Below, piece after piece: positions 9,168-17,631 of a stretch of DNA of 64,000 nucleotides (positions are counted from its first letter, which is position 1; every line of letters starts with the position of its first letter). Source of the stretch: Ignavibacteria bacterium (GTDB taxonomy: Bacteria > Bacteroidota > Ignavibacteria > Tepidaquicellales > Tepidaquicellaceae); NCBI GenBank assembly GCA_016710985.1, contig JADJTX010000009.1, positions 127,587-191,586 of the forward strand. The letters are read 5' to 3'. The translations under genes were made by a program, and so were the position numbers. The notes beneath the pieces were generated by a model. That model was not told the origin of the DNA. It saw nothing but the letters and a program-made list of their open reading frames with translations, and searched no databases.

Positions 9168-9764
9168 TTATTTATGAATTAAGTTCAGATACTCTAATGC
9201 AATTTTTTTTGATTGACTTATACTTCTTAATTTTTCCGGAACGGAATTGAATCTTATATATGAACCTGCACAAATGCTGAGAATCGTATGAGCAGCTGAT
9301 TCAGTGTCAATGCCGCTCTTCAATTCATTTTTCCTATTACATTCATCGAGCAGATCCTTGCACATCTTAATAAAGTTTTCTGCAATCTTTCGTTTATCAC
9401 CTTTTTTGTTTAAGTAATTATACAATTCAACTTTCATACGTATGTATCTTTTTTCCTTGGCGGGACTTGAAAATTCAGGAAAGTTTAAGCTGACGAGCTG
9501 CTTTAATTTTTCAAACGGGTCCTGTTCAGAATTGAAAATCTCACCCGCAAGTTTCAATGATTCAAGATCTTTGTATTCGATTATTGAATCCAGAAGATCA
9601 TCTTTATTTTTAAAATGCCAGTAAACTGCTCCGCGTGTAACTCCCGCCTTCACTGCGATTGATTCGAGTCCTGCATTTTCAAACCCGGAATTGATCAATT
9701 CCTTAAATGCAAATTCAATCAGTTTTTTCTTTGTTAGCTCCGCATCGTCTTTTGTCCGTTTCAA
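9168..9764 (-). CDS. TetR/AcrR family transcriptional repressor
   Basis: 198 residues. The N-terminal helix-turn-helix (about 10-55: KKLIEFAFKELINSGFENAGLESIAVKAGVTRGAVYWHFKNKDDLL) is a textbook TetR DNA-binding domain close to the AcrR/TtgR group. The remaining helical domain would bind an effector. A perfect 9-base inverted repeat sits 20-42 bases upstream of the start and overlaps a TTG-N20-TATTTTAC promoter, so autorepression is likely. The gene leads a two-gene unit with the serine hydrolase at 7745, which is therefore its probable target. Confidence 0.9.
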   Translation of the reverse strand: MKRTKDDAELTKKKLIEFAFKELINSGFENAGLESIAVKAGVTRGAVYWHFKNKDDLLDSIIEYKDLESLKLAGEIFNSEQDPFEKLKQLVSLNFPEFSSPAKEKRYIRMKVELYNYLNKKGDKRKIAENFIKMCKDLLDECNRKNELKSGIDTESAAHTILSICAGSYIRFNSVPEKLRSISQSKKIALEYLNLIHK

Positions 9765-9783
9765 TTGCTGTGGATTTAATGTA

Positions 9784-9806
9784 TTTACATACAGTGTGTA
9801 TGTAAA
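9784..9806. promoter_or_regulatory. TetR/AcrR-type operator (inverted repeat)
   Basis: TTTACATAC and GTATGTAAA face each other across a 5-base centre (AGTGT), a perfect 9-base dyad. It resembles the known AcrR-type TACATAC...GTATGTA operator. It covers the -7 promoter element of the tetR gene, as expected for autorepression. Confidence 0.8.
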
Positions 9807-9832
9807 ATACGCAGGACTTTAATTTTTGTCAA
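9802..9832 (-). promoter_or_regulatory. Bacteroidota-type promoter of the tetR operon
   Basis: On the minus strand TTG (9832-9830) is followed after exactly 20 bases by TATTTTAC (9809-9802), close to the TTTG / TAnnTTTG consensus of the Bacteroidota primary sigma factor. The -7 element overlaps the operator. Confidence 0.5.
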
Positions 9833-9860
9833 GTAAATTTAAATACTCCGGCTCATACAA

Positions 9861-9891
9861 TTGATTTGAAATAATAAAAAGGTTAATTTTG
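9861..9891 (+). promoter_or_regulatory. Bacteroidota-type promoter upstream of HAD gene
   Basis: TTG at 9861-9863, a 20-base spacer and TAATTTTG at 9884-9891. The -7 element abuts the ATG at 9892. If the promoter is real, transcription begins inside the annotated N-terminus, so the gene is either leaderless or starts later (see the HAD entry). Confidence 0.45.
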
Positions 9892-10857
9892 ATGAAAACT
9901 TTTAACGGCATAAAAAATAATTTGACAAAAATAAAACTCATATCAGACTTTGACGGGATCTGGACAAATCAGAATTTAGAAGCTGAGTATGTCTGGAATT
10001 ACATTATGAACTCCCTGTCAGAACTTACAGGTTTTGACCCGGAAAAAATTCAGAATATTTTAAGTGAATGCAAAAATGAAATGAATAAGGAGCCTTATAA
10101 GTATGGATGGTATAATAACGGTAAAGTTGCAGCATATTTTTATGAAGATCCTTTCGGTGATAACAATGCGATCTTTGATTATATTAACAAAACAGCCTCA
10201 GAGAAATCAGACAATGAGTTTTATAAAAATCTAAAAACTGTAAAGGAATCCATTCTAAGGAAGTATTCTTCTCTTGCAGATTTTTCTCAGGAATGTTTTA
10301 TGAAGTCTACAACACAGTTTAAGAGTGAAGGAAAACTAAATCCTGTCGATACAATGAAGAAAGTTGTTGATGACTTAAATTCTTCGGGAGTGGAGATAAT
10401 TGTAGCTTCAAATTCAAAAACTGAAAAAATAAAGTATCTTTTTTCCAAAGCAGGTATAGATGTTACCGATGAAACTTCGGGTCAGCGAAATGCAGTTCAT
10501 GCAAGAGGCGATGCCAGAAAATTTGTGATTGATAATGATTATCACGACCTTCCTGAATATTTGGATGTTACAGATAAGTTTTTAGTACCTTTACGGAGAA
10601 GCAGCTATCATAAAATTTTATCGGAAGAAAAACCGGATTATGTAATTGGTGATGTGTTCTCACTGGATATTGCTTTACCTTTATACCTGAGACTCAATGA
10701 TAGTTCTTTCGGAAATCTGAAAGTGATACAAAGAGTTCAGCCATATACTCCTGATTGGGTAAAAGATTTTTTGAGTAAAGATGAATTTATTGGAATTGCA
10801 TTTTTGGTGGATAGTGTTGATGAAGTTCCTGATTTGATTTCTAAAGTTCATAATTAA
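9892..10857 (+). CDS. HAD-superfamily hydrolase
   Basis: Motif I is ISDFDGIWT (Asp19 and Asp21 counted from the ATG at 9892), motif II is the Ser in IIVASNSKTEK and motif IV is GDVFSLD, so the three HAD phosphatase signatures are present in order. Length is 321 residues, longer than a minimal HAD, with a large helical cap between motifs I and II. The physiological phosphoester is unknown. A promoter-like element abuts the ATG. TTG at 9922 (Leu11) would place motif I at the usual position near residue 9 and leave a short leader, so the real start may be 9922. The gene is divergent from tetR. Confidence 0.75.
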   Translation: MKTFNGIKNNLTKIKLISDFDGIWTNQNLEAEYVWNYIMNSLSELTGFDPEKIQNILSECKNEMNKEPYKYGWYNNGKVAAYFYEDPFGDNNAIFDYINKTASEKSDNEFYKNLKTVKESILRKYSSLADFSQECFMKSTTQFKSEGKLNPVDTMKKVVDDLNSSGVEIIVASNSKTEKIKYLFSKAGIDVTDETSGQRNAVHARGDARKFVIDNDYHDLPEYLDVTDKFLVPLRRSSYHKILSEEKPDYVIGDVFSLDIALPLYLRLNDSSFGNLKVIQRVQPYTPDWVKDFLSKDEFIGIAFLVDSVDEVPDLISKVHN

Positions 10858-10885
10858 CATAGTTGCCTTCGTTATTATTATATCA

Positions 10886-10966
10886 CCACGAGTTTTCACA
10901 AATTAGCTCTAATTGATGTAAATAAATTTCTAAATACTTCGCGTAAATTTGTGAAAAATTAGTGGC
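10886..10966. repeat. Inverted repeat, CCACGA...CACAAATT family
   Basis: Left arm CCACGAGTTTTCACAAATTA (10886-10905) faces right arm AATTTGTGAAAAATTAGTGG (10946-10965), with a 40-base AT-rich spacer. A right-arm-only relative with GTGAAATTCGTGGC lies at about 62557-62592. Confidence 0.65.
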
Positions 10967-11022
10967 AAAAAATTTAAGACATCGACCGGGAAACAAACTT
11001 TATAAACTTTAAAAATACTATC

Positions 11023-11511
11023 ATGTCATTAAACGCATTTCTAAAAATCAAAGGTGAGATACAGGGAAACATTGACGGTTCAGTTACTCAAAAAGGCAGA
11101 GAGAAGACAATCAAAGTCTTTGAATCTCATCACGAATTGAACCAGCCGATAGAGCTTATCAGCGGTTATGTAACCGGCAAAAGAGTTCATAAACCTTTTA
11201 CGATTGTGAAGGAAGTGGATAAATCCACTCCAAAGTTATACAAAGCAATGACCAGCAATGAAAAATTAACCGAATGGGAATGTAAATACTTTCAGAAGAA
11301 GACTGCATCTCAGGAAGTTAACTTTTATACTGTTAAGCTGACAGATGCGCGGATCGTGAATATCAAATTTCTCCAGCCGGATACAATTGATCCCGACACA
11401 AAAATATTTCCCGAGAATGAAGAAGTAAGTTTTATTTATAAAAAGATCGAATGGATATTTACCGATGGAAATATTTCTGCAAGTGATGAGATCGAATCTG
11501 AAATTAATTAA
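11023..11511 (+). CDS. hcp: Hcp-family protein (type VI secretion tube / PAAR-independent orphan)
   Basis: This 162-residue protein follows the Hcp1 family pattern: an N-terminal MSLNAFLKIKGEIQGNIDGS, then VHKPFTIVKEVDKSTPKLYKAMTSNEKL and EVSFIYKKIEWIF near the C-terminus. Hcp forms hexameric rings that stack into the T6SS inner tube. No other T6SS gene (TssB, TssC, VgrG, ClpV) is present in the window, so this is an orphan copy, perhaps working with a distant locus or repurposed. It lies 15 bases before the cytochrome-like gene, so the two may be co-transcribed. Confidence 0.75.
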   Translation: MSLNAFLKIKGEIQGNIDGSVTQKGREKTIKVFESHHELNQPIELISGYVTGKRVHKPFTIVKEVDKSTPKLYKAMTSNEKLTEWECKYFQKKTASQEVNFYTVKLTDARIVNIKFLQPDTIDPDTKIFPENEEVSFIYKKIEWIFTDGNISASDEIESEIN

Positions 11512-11526
11512 TCAAACACAAACTAA

Positions 11527-12261
11527 ATGAAAACTAAAATTATATCTGTTTTATTTATAATTACTTTGTTCGTAACAAGCTGGACATTTGATTCTCAATT
11601 TGCTGAGACACCCGGGGATGAGATCTGTTTCGAGCGTGACGTACTTCCTATCTTTCAGGAAAACTGTGCTTTGAGCGGTTGTCATAATTCAGAATCAAGG
11701 AAACACGGATTTGTATTTGATTCTTATGATAACATAAAGACAAGCAACAGAGGAAGAGGTATCATTCCTTATAATCTTAAAAAAAGCAAGGTTTATAAAA
11801 AAATCACAGAGGATACGAATGACGACAGAATGCCGCCGCCGCCGAATCCTCCGCTAACAGGTGCTGAGATCTCGATCATAAATAAATGGATAATGGCAGG
11901 TGCTCCGAATTCAAAGTGCGGAGATGCCGGAAAAATTTACGATGATGTATTAAATACTAATGACTCTGCACAAGTTACTGAGAGCACTGACAGTAGTTGT
12001 GATACTTTAAATTTAACCTACAAAGATATTCAGCCGGTCATTGAAAAAAATTGCTACAAATGTCATTCGGGAAATGCATCATCGGAACTATTCAATCTTG
12101 AAACTTATGCACAGGTAAAAGAAAAAGGCGATACGGGAAAATTATTCGGTGCAATCAATCATTTACCCGGATTTAAATCCATGCCAAGGAAAGCCCCAAA
12201 ACTTCAGGGATGTGAACTCGCAAAACTGAATGCATGGATAAATAACGGAATGACGGAATGA
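11527..12261 (+). CDS. Secreted di-heme cytochrome c-like protein
   Basis: 244 residues with a signal peptide (about 1-26). Two cytochrome-like domains are seen. The first has CALSGCH (Cys47-x4-Cys52-His53), a CX4CH heme motif, with RMPPPP (Met102) as the likely distal ligand. The second has CYKCH (Cys176-x2-Cys179-His180), a normal CXXCH, with SMPRKAP as the distal Met region. The layout resembles the planctomycete-type cytochrome C domain (ENCALSGCHN...MPPPPNPPLTGAEISIINKWIMAGAP). A periplasmic electron-transfer or sensory role is inferred. Whether the CX4CH site binds heme depends on the host maturation system. Confidence 0.75.
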   Translation: MKTKIISVLFIITLFVTSWTFDSQFAETPGDEICFERDVLPIFQENCALSGCHNSESRKHGFVFDSYDNIKTSNRGRGIIPYNLKKSKVYKKITEDTNDDRMPPPPNPPLTGAEISIINKWIMAGAPNSKCGDAGKIYDDVLNTNDSAQVTESTDSSCDTLNLTYKDIQPVIEKNCYKCHSGNASSELFNLETYAQVKEKGDTGKLFGAINHLPGFKSMPRKAPKLQGCELAKLNAWINNGMTE

Positions 12262-12316
12262 TTTTGTTAATAACACTTTATTATTGTCATTAAAATAAAT
12301 TTAATCAACCATTATT

Positions 12317-13828
12317 TTGTCAGACAAAGACTACATTGCTTCGGGCTATAATGAAGAAATAAAATCTTCTCCTCTATTCAGCCATGACCTTGCACCAATA
12401 GTAAAATCAGAACGGACCTGGGGCACATGGAATTATGCAGCGTTATGGATAAGCATGAGTCTTTGCATTCCGACTTATATGCTGGCAAGTTCGCTTATCG
12501 ACGGGGGCATGAACTGGTGGCAGGCGATCCTTACTATCTTTTTGGGAAATTCGATAGTTCTGATCCCGATGATACTCAACGGAAGAGCTGGTACTAAATA
12601 CGGAATACCGTTTCCCGTTTTTGCAAGAGCAAGTTTCGGAGTAAAAGGAGCTAACATTCCCGCGATGCTGAGAGCGATAGTTGCGTGCGGATGGTTTGGT
12701 ATTCAGACATGGATAGGAGGATTTGCAATATATCAGATGCTTAGAGTTTGGTTTCCTTCACTCGATAATCTTCCGATGGTCTTTCCGGAGTTGTTCGGAC
12801 TTGAAACAGGACCGGCGATCACGTTTTTTATATTTTGGTTAATTAATATGTATGTTGTTTATCTTGGAGTTGACAGCATAAAGAAATTACTTGTTTTCAA
12901 AGCTTACTTTCTTCCTTTAGCTGCCCTTGCTCTAATGTTCTGGGCTATATCTGAAACAGAAGGCTTAGGACCAATACTTGACCAGCCTTCAAAGTTTGCT
13001 TCAAGCACAGAGTTCTGGCATTTCTTCTTTCCGGCGCTGACAGGAATGGTCGGATTCTGGGCAACTCTTTCACTTAACATTCCCGACTTTACACGTTATG
13101 CAAAAAGCCAGAAGGCTCAGATCAACGGACAGATAATCGGACTTCCGCCATCTATGACCTTGTTTGCGTTCATTGGTGTTGTAGTCACATCAGCGACAGT
13201 TATAATTTACGGAGAAACAATCTGGGATCCGGTTGTACTTGCCGGAAAATTTGAAAGCAAAATCTTAGTCAGCGTTACAATGATATGCATTGCGATCTCA
13301 ACACTTGCAACCAACATAGCAGCAAATATCGTCAGTCCGGCAAATGACTTTGCAAATCTTGCTCCGGGAAAAATTGATTTCAGAAAAGGAGGATATATTA
13401 CCGGTGTGATAGGCATTTTAATTTTTCCGTGGAAATTAATTGCCGATCCAAGCGGATATATTTTCAAATGGCTGATCGCATATTCAAGTTTGCTTGGACC
13501 TGTCGGCGGAATAATGATTGCAGATTATTTTTTCATTCGCAGACAAACTCTGAATCTTGATGATCTTTATAAAGAAAACGGAGAATATACATATACAAAC
13601 GGCTTTAACAAATATGCAGTGATAGCATTAGTTATAGGTATTCTTCCAAACGTACCGGGATTTTTAAAGACGGTGGGTTTGGTGAGTACAGATAATATTC
13701 CTGACTGGATATCGCATTTATATAACTATGCATGGTTTGTCGAGTTTTGTGTATCCTTTGTTGTTTATTATTTTTTAATGAGAAAATATTCTGAAAAAGA
13801 TTTACCACTAAGGGACGAAGGACACTAA
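12317..13828 (+). CDS. NCS1 family nucleobase/hydantoin permease
   Basis: 503 residues with about 12 membrane helices. The N-terminal SERTWGTWNYAALWISMSLCIPTYMLASSLI and the following helices are characteristic of nucleobase:cation symporter-1 proteins (uracil, allantoin, hydantoin, cytosine). It starts with TTG at 12317; no in-frame ATG precedes the conserved region. It lies upstream of dihydropyrimidinase, so it probably imports uracil, dihydropyrimidine or a hydantoin. The last eight residues (LPLRDEGH) and the stop codon are encoded by the left arm of a TACCACTAAG repeat, so the native C-terminus may have been replaced when the repeat arrived. Confidence 0.88.
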   Translation: MSDKDYIASGYNEEIKSSPLFSHDLAPIVKSERTWGTWNYAALWISMSLCIPTYMLASSLIDGGMNWWQAILTIFLGNSIVLIPMILNGRAGTKYGIPFPVFARASFGVKGANIPAMLRAIVACGWFGIQTWIGGFAIYQMLRVWFPSLDNLPMVFPELFGLETGPAITFFIFWLINMYVVYLGVDSIKKLLVFKAYFLPLAALALMFWAISETEGLGPILDQPSKFASSTEFWHFFFPALTGMVGFWATLSLNIPDFTRYAKSQKAQINGQIIGLPPSMTLFAFIGVVVTSATVIIYGETIWDPVVLAGKFESKILVSVTMICIAISTLATNIAANIVSPANDFANLAPGKIDFRKGGYITGVIGILIFPWKLIADPSGYIFKWLIAYSSLLGPVGGIMIADYFFIRRQTLNLDDLYKENGEYTYTNGFNKYAVIALVIGILPNVPGFLKTVGLVSTDNIPDWISHLYNYAWFVEFCVSFVVYYFLMRKYSEKDLPLRDEGH

Positions 13829-13931
13829 GAACAAAGTATTCAATTAATTGCGAAGATATTTGAGAATTTATAAATAGACATAAGTGTAAGAAAAAACAAT
13901 TTTCCTCCTTTGTGCCTTAGTGCCATAGTGA
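13803..13931. repeat. TACCACTAAG-family inverted repeat element, empty copy
   Basis: Left arm TACCACTAAGGGACGAAGG followed by ACACTAAG (13803-13829) faces right arm TTTGTGCCTTAGTGCCATAG (about 13909-13928), around an 80-base spacer without a gene. The left arm supplies the stop codon of the permease. The family recurs at 20595-21265, 22211-22336 and 24121-24755. Confidence 0.7.
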
Positions 13932-13957
13932 TAAAAAAAATAATTTAAATATTTTAT

Positions 13958-15340
13958 ATGTCAATCTTAATTAAAAACGGTCGTGTGATCACCGCATCAG
14001 AAGATTACACAGCAGACATTTTCATCGAAGGTGAAAAAATTTCTGAGATAGGAAAAGATCTAAAGGTAAAAGCAGATGAAGAAATCGATGCTTCCGGAAA
14101 ATTGATTTTTCCGGGTGGTATTGATCCGCATGTTCATCTCGATATGCCGTTCATGGGAACCTTCTCGAGCGATAACTACGAAACAGGAACTCTCGCTGCA
14201 CTTCACGGAGGGACGACAATGGTGATAGATTTCATTTTACAGACTCAGGGGAAATCACTGCACAATGCACTGGATGAATGGCGGGGACGGTCTGACGGAA
14301 ATTGTTACGGAGACTATTCTTTCCATATGGCTGTGACGGATTTTAATGATGAGACAAAAAAAGAAATTAAAGATCTGATTGATAAGGAAGGAATAACTTC
14401 TTTCAAAACTTTCATGGCTTACAAAGGTGCGCTTATGATAGATGACAGACAGATGATCGGGCTGATGAATGAAGTTCGTGACCGAGGCGGACTTGTGACA
14501 GTTCATGCAACTAACGGTGACATGATAGATTTTCTTATTGCAAAACACAGAGGCGAAGGAAAGCTTTCCCCCTTATATCATTATTTATCACAACCGGAAA
14601 TTACTGAAGCCGAGGCGACGGGAAGATTTGCTGACATGGCTTATCACACAGATGTACCCGCCTATATTGTTCACATGACCTGTGAAGGCGCATTGAATCA
14701 GATCCGTGATGCAACACGAAGAAATCAGAAAGTTTTTGTTGAAACCTGCATTCAATATTTAATTCTCGATGCTTCACTTTATGAAAAAGATTTCGAAGGA
14801 GCAAAATGGGTGATGAGTCCGCCGCTTCGTGAGAAGAAAGATCAGGCAACTCTCTGGGCGGGATTAAATCAGGGGCTTGTACAGGTAGTAGGAACGGATC
14901 ACTGCCCTTTTGAATGGAATAAAAAATTAATGGGAGAAAAGGATTTTTCAAAAATTCCGAACGGCCATCCTGCGATTGAACACAGGATGGAATTACTTTT
15001 TTCAGAAGGAGTGGACAAAGGAAAGATCAGTTTGAATAAATATGTAGAGGCTACTTCGACAAATGCTGCAAAGATATTCGGAATGTTTCCGCAGAAAGGA
15101 ACTATCGGAATTGGTGCAGATGCAGATATCGTTATCTTTGATCCAACGAAAAAGCATACTTTATCAGCGAAGACACATCATATGAATGTTGATTATTCGG
15201 GATATGAAGGCTGGGATGTGACAGGTAAGGTTGAGACTGTTTTGCTGAGAGGTAAAGTGGCAATTGATAAAGGAAAAGAGAAGATAAAAAAAGGTTACGG
15301 AAAATTTATAAAGAGAGGAAAAGTGTCGAAGATCGTTTGA
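13958..15340 (+). CDS. Dihydropyrimidinase / D-hydantoinase
   Basis: 460 residues, normal family length. The binuclear metal site is complete: His58 and His60 (DPHVHLDMP), the carboxylated Lys150 (SFKTFMAYKG), His183, His239 and Asp314 (GTDHCPF). It opens 5,6-dihydrouracil or dihydrothymine to N-carbamoyl-beta-alanine or its methyl derivative. Paired with the NCS1 permease 130 bases upstream and with the beta-alanine transaminase and malonate-semialdehyde dehydrogenase, it marks reductive pyrimidine catabolism. Dihydropyrimidine dehydrogenase is not in the window, and no clear beta-ureidopropionase is adjacent. Confidence 0.9.
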   Translation: MSILIKNGRVITASEDYTADIFIEGEKISEIGKDLKVKADEEIDASGKLIFPGGIDPHVHLDMPFMGTFSSDNYETGTLAALHGGTTMVIDFILQTQGKSLHNALDEWRGRSDGNCYGDYSFHMAVTDFNDETKKEIKDLIDKEGITSFKTFMAYKGALMIDDRQMIGLMNEVRDRGGLVTVHATNGDMIDFLIAKHRGEGKLSPLYHYLSQPEITEAEATGRFADMAYHTDVPAYIVHMTCEGALNQIRDATRRNQKVFVETCIQYLILDASLYEKDFEGAKWVMSPPLREKKDQATLWAGLNQGLVQVVGTDHCPFEWNKKLMGEKDFSKIPNGHPAIEHRMELLFSEGVDKGKISLNKYVEATSTNAAKIFGMFPQKGTIGIGADADIVIFDPTKKHTLSAKTHHMNVDYSGYEGWDVTGKVETVLLRGKVAIDKGKEKIKKGYGKFIKRGKVSKIV

Positions 15341-15855
15341 AACTAATTTTCATTAAACCGGACATTGCAAAACGCCAAAGACATTACAGAAGTAATAAAA
15401 ACATTGCTCAGATAGTTGCTATTTTATTGGCAGGTATCTGGACATGTATTCGGACAAAAGAAAGTCTGTACGTGCAGATGTCAGCGGCAGTCTGGCCTGG
15501 GAAAGCTCTTTTAATGACAATATATGCCGCGCAGTTTTTAAAGTAGTATTACAGAATACAGGCAACTCTACTTTTGAAATTTCAAAAGTTCACCTTCAGG
15601 CGTGGCTCTTCGATAAAACTCATGACACTTCTAAAAAGATAACCTTTCTCGATATCGATAAGATACAATCCTCAGGGGAAAAAATTTTTGATAAAGTCTA
15701 TGAAACAGAAAAAGATGACAAAGGAAATGAGAAGTTAATTCCTTTTGTTAATCGCTATCCGCCGGAGTCCATCATTTGAAGGGAGGAACGGCATTAGTCC
15801 AAAGTGGATGACAACATCATGGGACAAGGTATGCAATGTCAGGAATCCGGAATGA
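15337..15855 (+). pseudogene. Membrane-anchored hypothetical protein broken by several apparent single-base losses
   Basis: Successive segments lie in successive frames. Segment 1 is IAQIVAILLAGIWT (a membrane helix, frame of 15337). Segment 2 is VRADVSGSLAWESSFNDNIC through LIPFVNRYPPE (frame of 15444-15779). Segment 3 is HHLKGGTALVQS. Segment 4 is MTTSWDKVCNVRNPE, ending at the TGA at 15853-15855. Adding one base at A4 15456-15459, CC 15769-15770 and AAA 15801-15803 gives a continuous protein of about 172 residues: one N-terminal helix and an extracytoplasmic beta domain. Function is unknown. All three breaks have the same sign, so base-calling loss is plausible; otherwise it is a true pseudogene. 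The TTG start overlaps the dihydropyrimidinase stop. Confidence 0.55.
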
Positions 15856-15883
15856 AATAAATTCATTAACTCTCTTTTAAAAT

Positions 15884-17590
15884 ATGAAAATTTTAACAAT
15901 TACAATTTTACTTATACTAATCTCCGGTTATAATTCATACTCTCAATGGTCAAGTGATCCCAATCTGAATCTTCAAGTCTGCGGAGCTTCAGGAGAACAG
16001 GCGTTACCAAAGGTTGCAAACGCAAACAACAACGGAACTTATATTAGCTGGTTTGATAGCAGAAACGGAAGCTATGCCGTTTATCTGATCAGATTAAATG
16101 CATTAGGGATAATCATGATGAGTGAAACACTTATAAGTAATAATCCTCAAAGCACCTCATTAGTTGATTACGATATGATAGCTGATGACAGCGGTAATGC
16201 AATAATTGCATTTACCGATACAAGAAACGGTTCAAACATTAATCCTTTCGTTTACAAGATAAGCCCGCAGGGAAATTTTCTGTGGGGAGTTAACGGGATA
16301 ACATTAGCCAATGATGCAAATACATATCAGCCAAATCCTAAGTTAGCAAAGACAACTGATAACAGTATTGTTGTCACTTGGGTATATAGTTCTACTCCGA
16401 ATAAAATTGCATTTCAAAAAATTTCTCCGGGAGGAGTTAAACAATGGGGAGCTGATCCGGTCTATCTTTCAGGGACAGGCGCTGAAAATTTTACTTACCC
16501 TTCACTTGTAACTTCGGATAACAATTCAGTAATAGCTTTATGGTCAGGATATACAGGTTCTTTTTTAAATCCGGGTAATTACAAATTATATACGCAGAAA
16601 TTTTCTTCAACAGGTTCAATGGTATGGAAAGATACAGTTTACAATCTTGGAAGAATCACGGGATTCTTTACGCCTAAAATATTTACTGACGGAAGTAACG
16701 GAGCTTTGTATGTATGGGAGGATGACAGGAATTCTGTAAATTTACGAAGTTCGTTTGTACAGCATTACTCTTCTGACGGAGCAAGAATTTTCCCTTTGAA
16801 CGGAGCAGAAATATCTACCGAAGCAGGTGTAAATAAATTTGACGCATGGGCTTCGTATATGACATCAACCAATGAAACTTATCTCGTATGGAAAAGCTCT
16901 AACAGTCTTCAAAGCCAGTTTGCAATTTACGGACAAAGACTCTCGTCTAATGGGGGAAGATTATGGAGTGATAATGGAAAAGAATTCGTGCCGTTCAGCA
17001 GCAATTCGTATATCAATCAGGTTTGTTTTTCATATGATACTAATATTGTGTATGCTTTTAATGAAGCCATATTCGGCAGCAATAATAATTTACAGAAAGC
17101 ATTCACTGCAGATAGAAATGGCGTTTTAGGATGGACAGGTTCAGTAATAGATGTAAGCAGTGTGCTAAGTGAAAAGTCTAAAGTTGTCGCAACCATTGGC
17201 AACGGTATGACAAAGATTGTATGGTCAGACGGAAGAAATGGCGCTTCCGATATTTATGCTCAGAATGTTAATGCAAACGGAACACTTGGAAATACAGGAG
17301 TATTTGTTAGCAGCAACATTGAGCCGGTTAAATATTCTTTATCACAAAATTATCCAAATCCTTTTAATCCTGCAACAGTCATTCGTTATTCGTTAAATGA
17401 AAATCGTACCGTAACATTAAAAATATTTGATGCTCTCGGAAAAGACATAGCAACATTGGTTAGTCAAAAGCAAAGTGCAGGATCTTATGAAGTTACATTC
17501 GACGGATCAAAATTAGCAAGCGGATTGTATTTTTATACTTTAGATGCCGGGGATTTCAGAGAAGCAAGAAGTATGCTTCTCGTTAAATAA
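15884..17590 (+). CDS. Secreted T9SS type A sorting domain protein (568 aa)
   Basis: Signal peptide about 1-20 (ending GYNSYSQ). The body has repeated beta-propeller-like blades with WSDGRNG, WFDSRNGSYAVY and FTDTRNGSN motifs (D-x-R-N-G-x-x-x-I/V-Y), a pattern typical of large uncharacterised secreted proteins in Ignavibacteria. The C-terminal about 75 residues form the T9SS type A domain (YSLSQNYPNPFNPATVIRYSL, VTLKIFDALGKDIATLV, SGLYFYTLDAG, ending MLLVK). It is expected at the cell surface or secreted; there is no catalytic motif. Confidence 0.87.
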   Translation: MKILTITILLILISGYNSYSQWSSDPNLNLQVCGASGEQALPKVANANNNGTYISWFDSRNGSYAVYLIRLNALGIIMMSETLISNNPQSTSLVDYDMIADDSGNAIIAFTDTRNGSNINPFVYKISPQGNFLWGVNGITLANDANTYQPNPKLAKTTDNSIVVTWVYSSTPNKIAFQKISPGGVKQWGADPVYLSGTGAENFTYPSLVTSDNNSVIALWSGYTGSFLNPGNYKLYTQKFSSTGSMVWKDTVYNLGRITGFFTPKIFTDGSNGALYVWEDDRNSVNLRSSFVQHYSSDGARIFPLNGAEISTEAGVNKFDAWASYMTSTNETYLVWKSSNSLQSQFAIYGQRLSSNGGRLWSDNGKEFVPFSSNSYINQVCFSYDTNIVYAFNEAIFGSNNNLQKAFTADRNGVLGWTGSVIDVSSVLSEKSKVVATIGNGMTKIVWSDGRNGASDIYAQNVNANGTLGNTGVFVSSNIEPVKYSLSQNYPNPFNPATVIRYSLNENRTVTLKIFDALGKDIATLVSQKQSAGSYEVTFDGSKLASGLYFYTLDAGDFREARSMLLVK

Positions 17591-17631
17591 TTAAAATAGT
17601 TAATTGGACGATTCTTTAAATAGTAGAATAA

